A DNA stretch of 12,865 bases, taken from assembly GCA_013696365.1 (NCBI GenBank), contig JACCYS010000106.1, positions 1 through 12,865 on the forward strand, read 5' to 3'. This document shows, in pieces, positions 12,768 through 12,865 of this stretch. Within the stretch, counting starts at the first letter, position 1. The number at the start of each line of letters is the position of its first letter. The notes under the pieces were generated by a model that saw nothing but the letters and a program-made list of their open reading frames with translations, ran no database searches and had not been told where the DNA came from. The translations under genes and the position numbers were made by a program. The stretch is from Nocardioidaceae bacterium. Lineage in GTDB: Bacteria > Actinomycetota > Actinomycetes > Propionibacteriales > Nocardioidaceae.

Positions 12768-12865
12768 TCAAGGCAGGGCCGCCGGGGACACCGACTGGAT
12801 CCGGTCGAGCGCGAACTGGCGTTCGTCGGTGCGCAGGTGGCACCAGGCGATGATCTGCCCGCCGA
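12768..12865 (-). CDS. WYL-domain-like transcriptional regulator, C-terminus (partial)
   Basis: Only the last 31 or so codons are inside the window; the gene enters from the right edge and ends at 12768-12770. The peptide reads IIAWCHLRTDERQFALDRIQ followed by SVSPAAL. The pattern (aliphatic)AWC.LR..ER.F.LDRI is the end of a WYL domain, found in actinobacterial DeoR/YafY-like regulators that sense ligands or nucleic acids. Several WYL proteins regulate defence genes, but this one lies outside most of the island and no link is shown. Related C-terminal extensions also occur in helicases, so the assignment is moderate. Confidence 0.55.
   Translation of the reverse strand, partial: GGQIIAWCHLRTDERQFALDRIQSVSPAALP

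Overview
The window is GC-rich with strongly G/C-biased third codon positions. It carries a vitamin B12-dependent ribonucleotide reductase tail, an ECF sigma factor with a SnoaL-like extension, many VapBC-type modules, leaderless-looking promoters and an actinobacterial IS5-type transposase remnant. All of this points to a high-GC actinobacterium; the species cannot be named from the sequence.

Left edge (1-2503): the last 43 codons of nrdJ (+), a convergent ECF sigma factor (-), and a divergent tandem-domain VOC protein (+) with a structured region after its stop.

Middle (2504-8541): a Phd-type vapBC pair (-), back to back with an mntA-hepT pair (+). Next comes a very large gene (4341-7866) for a TM0106-like protein that combines a RecB-type Fe-S nuclease, a DEDD exonuclease and an SF1 helicase, broken by three single-base frameshifts. 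A second vapBC pair (-) converges on it.

Right part (8639-12865): a frameshifted nuclease-like gene (-); a (+) cluster of a tiny ORF, an EcsC-family gene, a helix-hairpin-helix gene and a tiny ORF coupled by TGATG; a mazEF pair (-) next to a truncated vapC and a damaged vapB; a mosaic of membrane-protein, IS5 transposase and possible PIN fragments (+); and the C-terminus of a WYL-like regulator (-).

Two themes dominate. First, five toxin-antitoxin modules (four apparently intact, one decayed) cluster around the nuclease-helicase and an IS remnant, as in a defence or stability island. Second, nearly every broken gene can be repaired by one base, usually in a short G or C run. This suggests either residual indel errors in the assembly or recent decay, and it must be settled before any novel biology is claimed. 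I see no tRNA, rRNA or CRISPR array. The nearest thing to an under-described system is the nuclease-exonuclease-helicase beside mntA-hepT, followed by the EcsC/HhH/small-protein cluster; both are hypotheses only.
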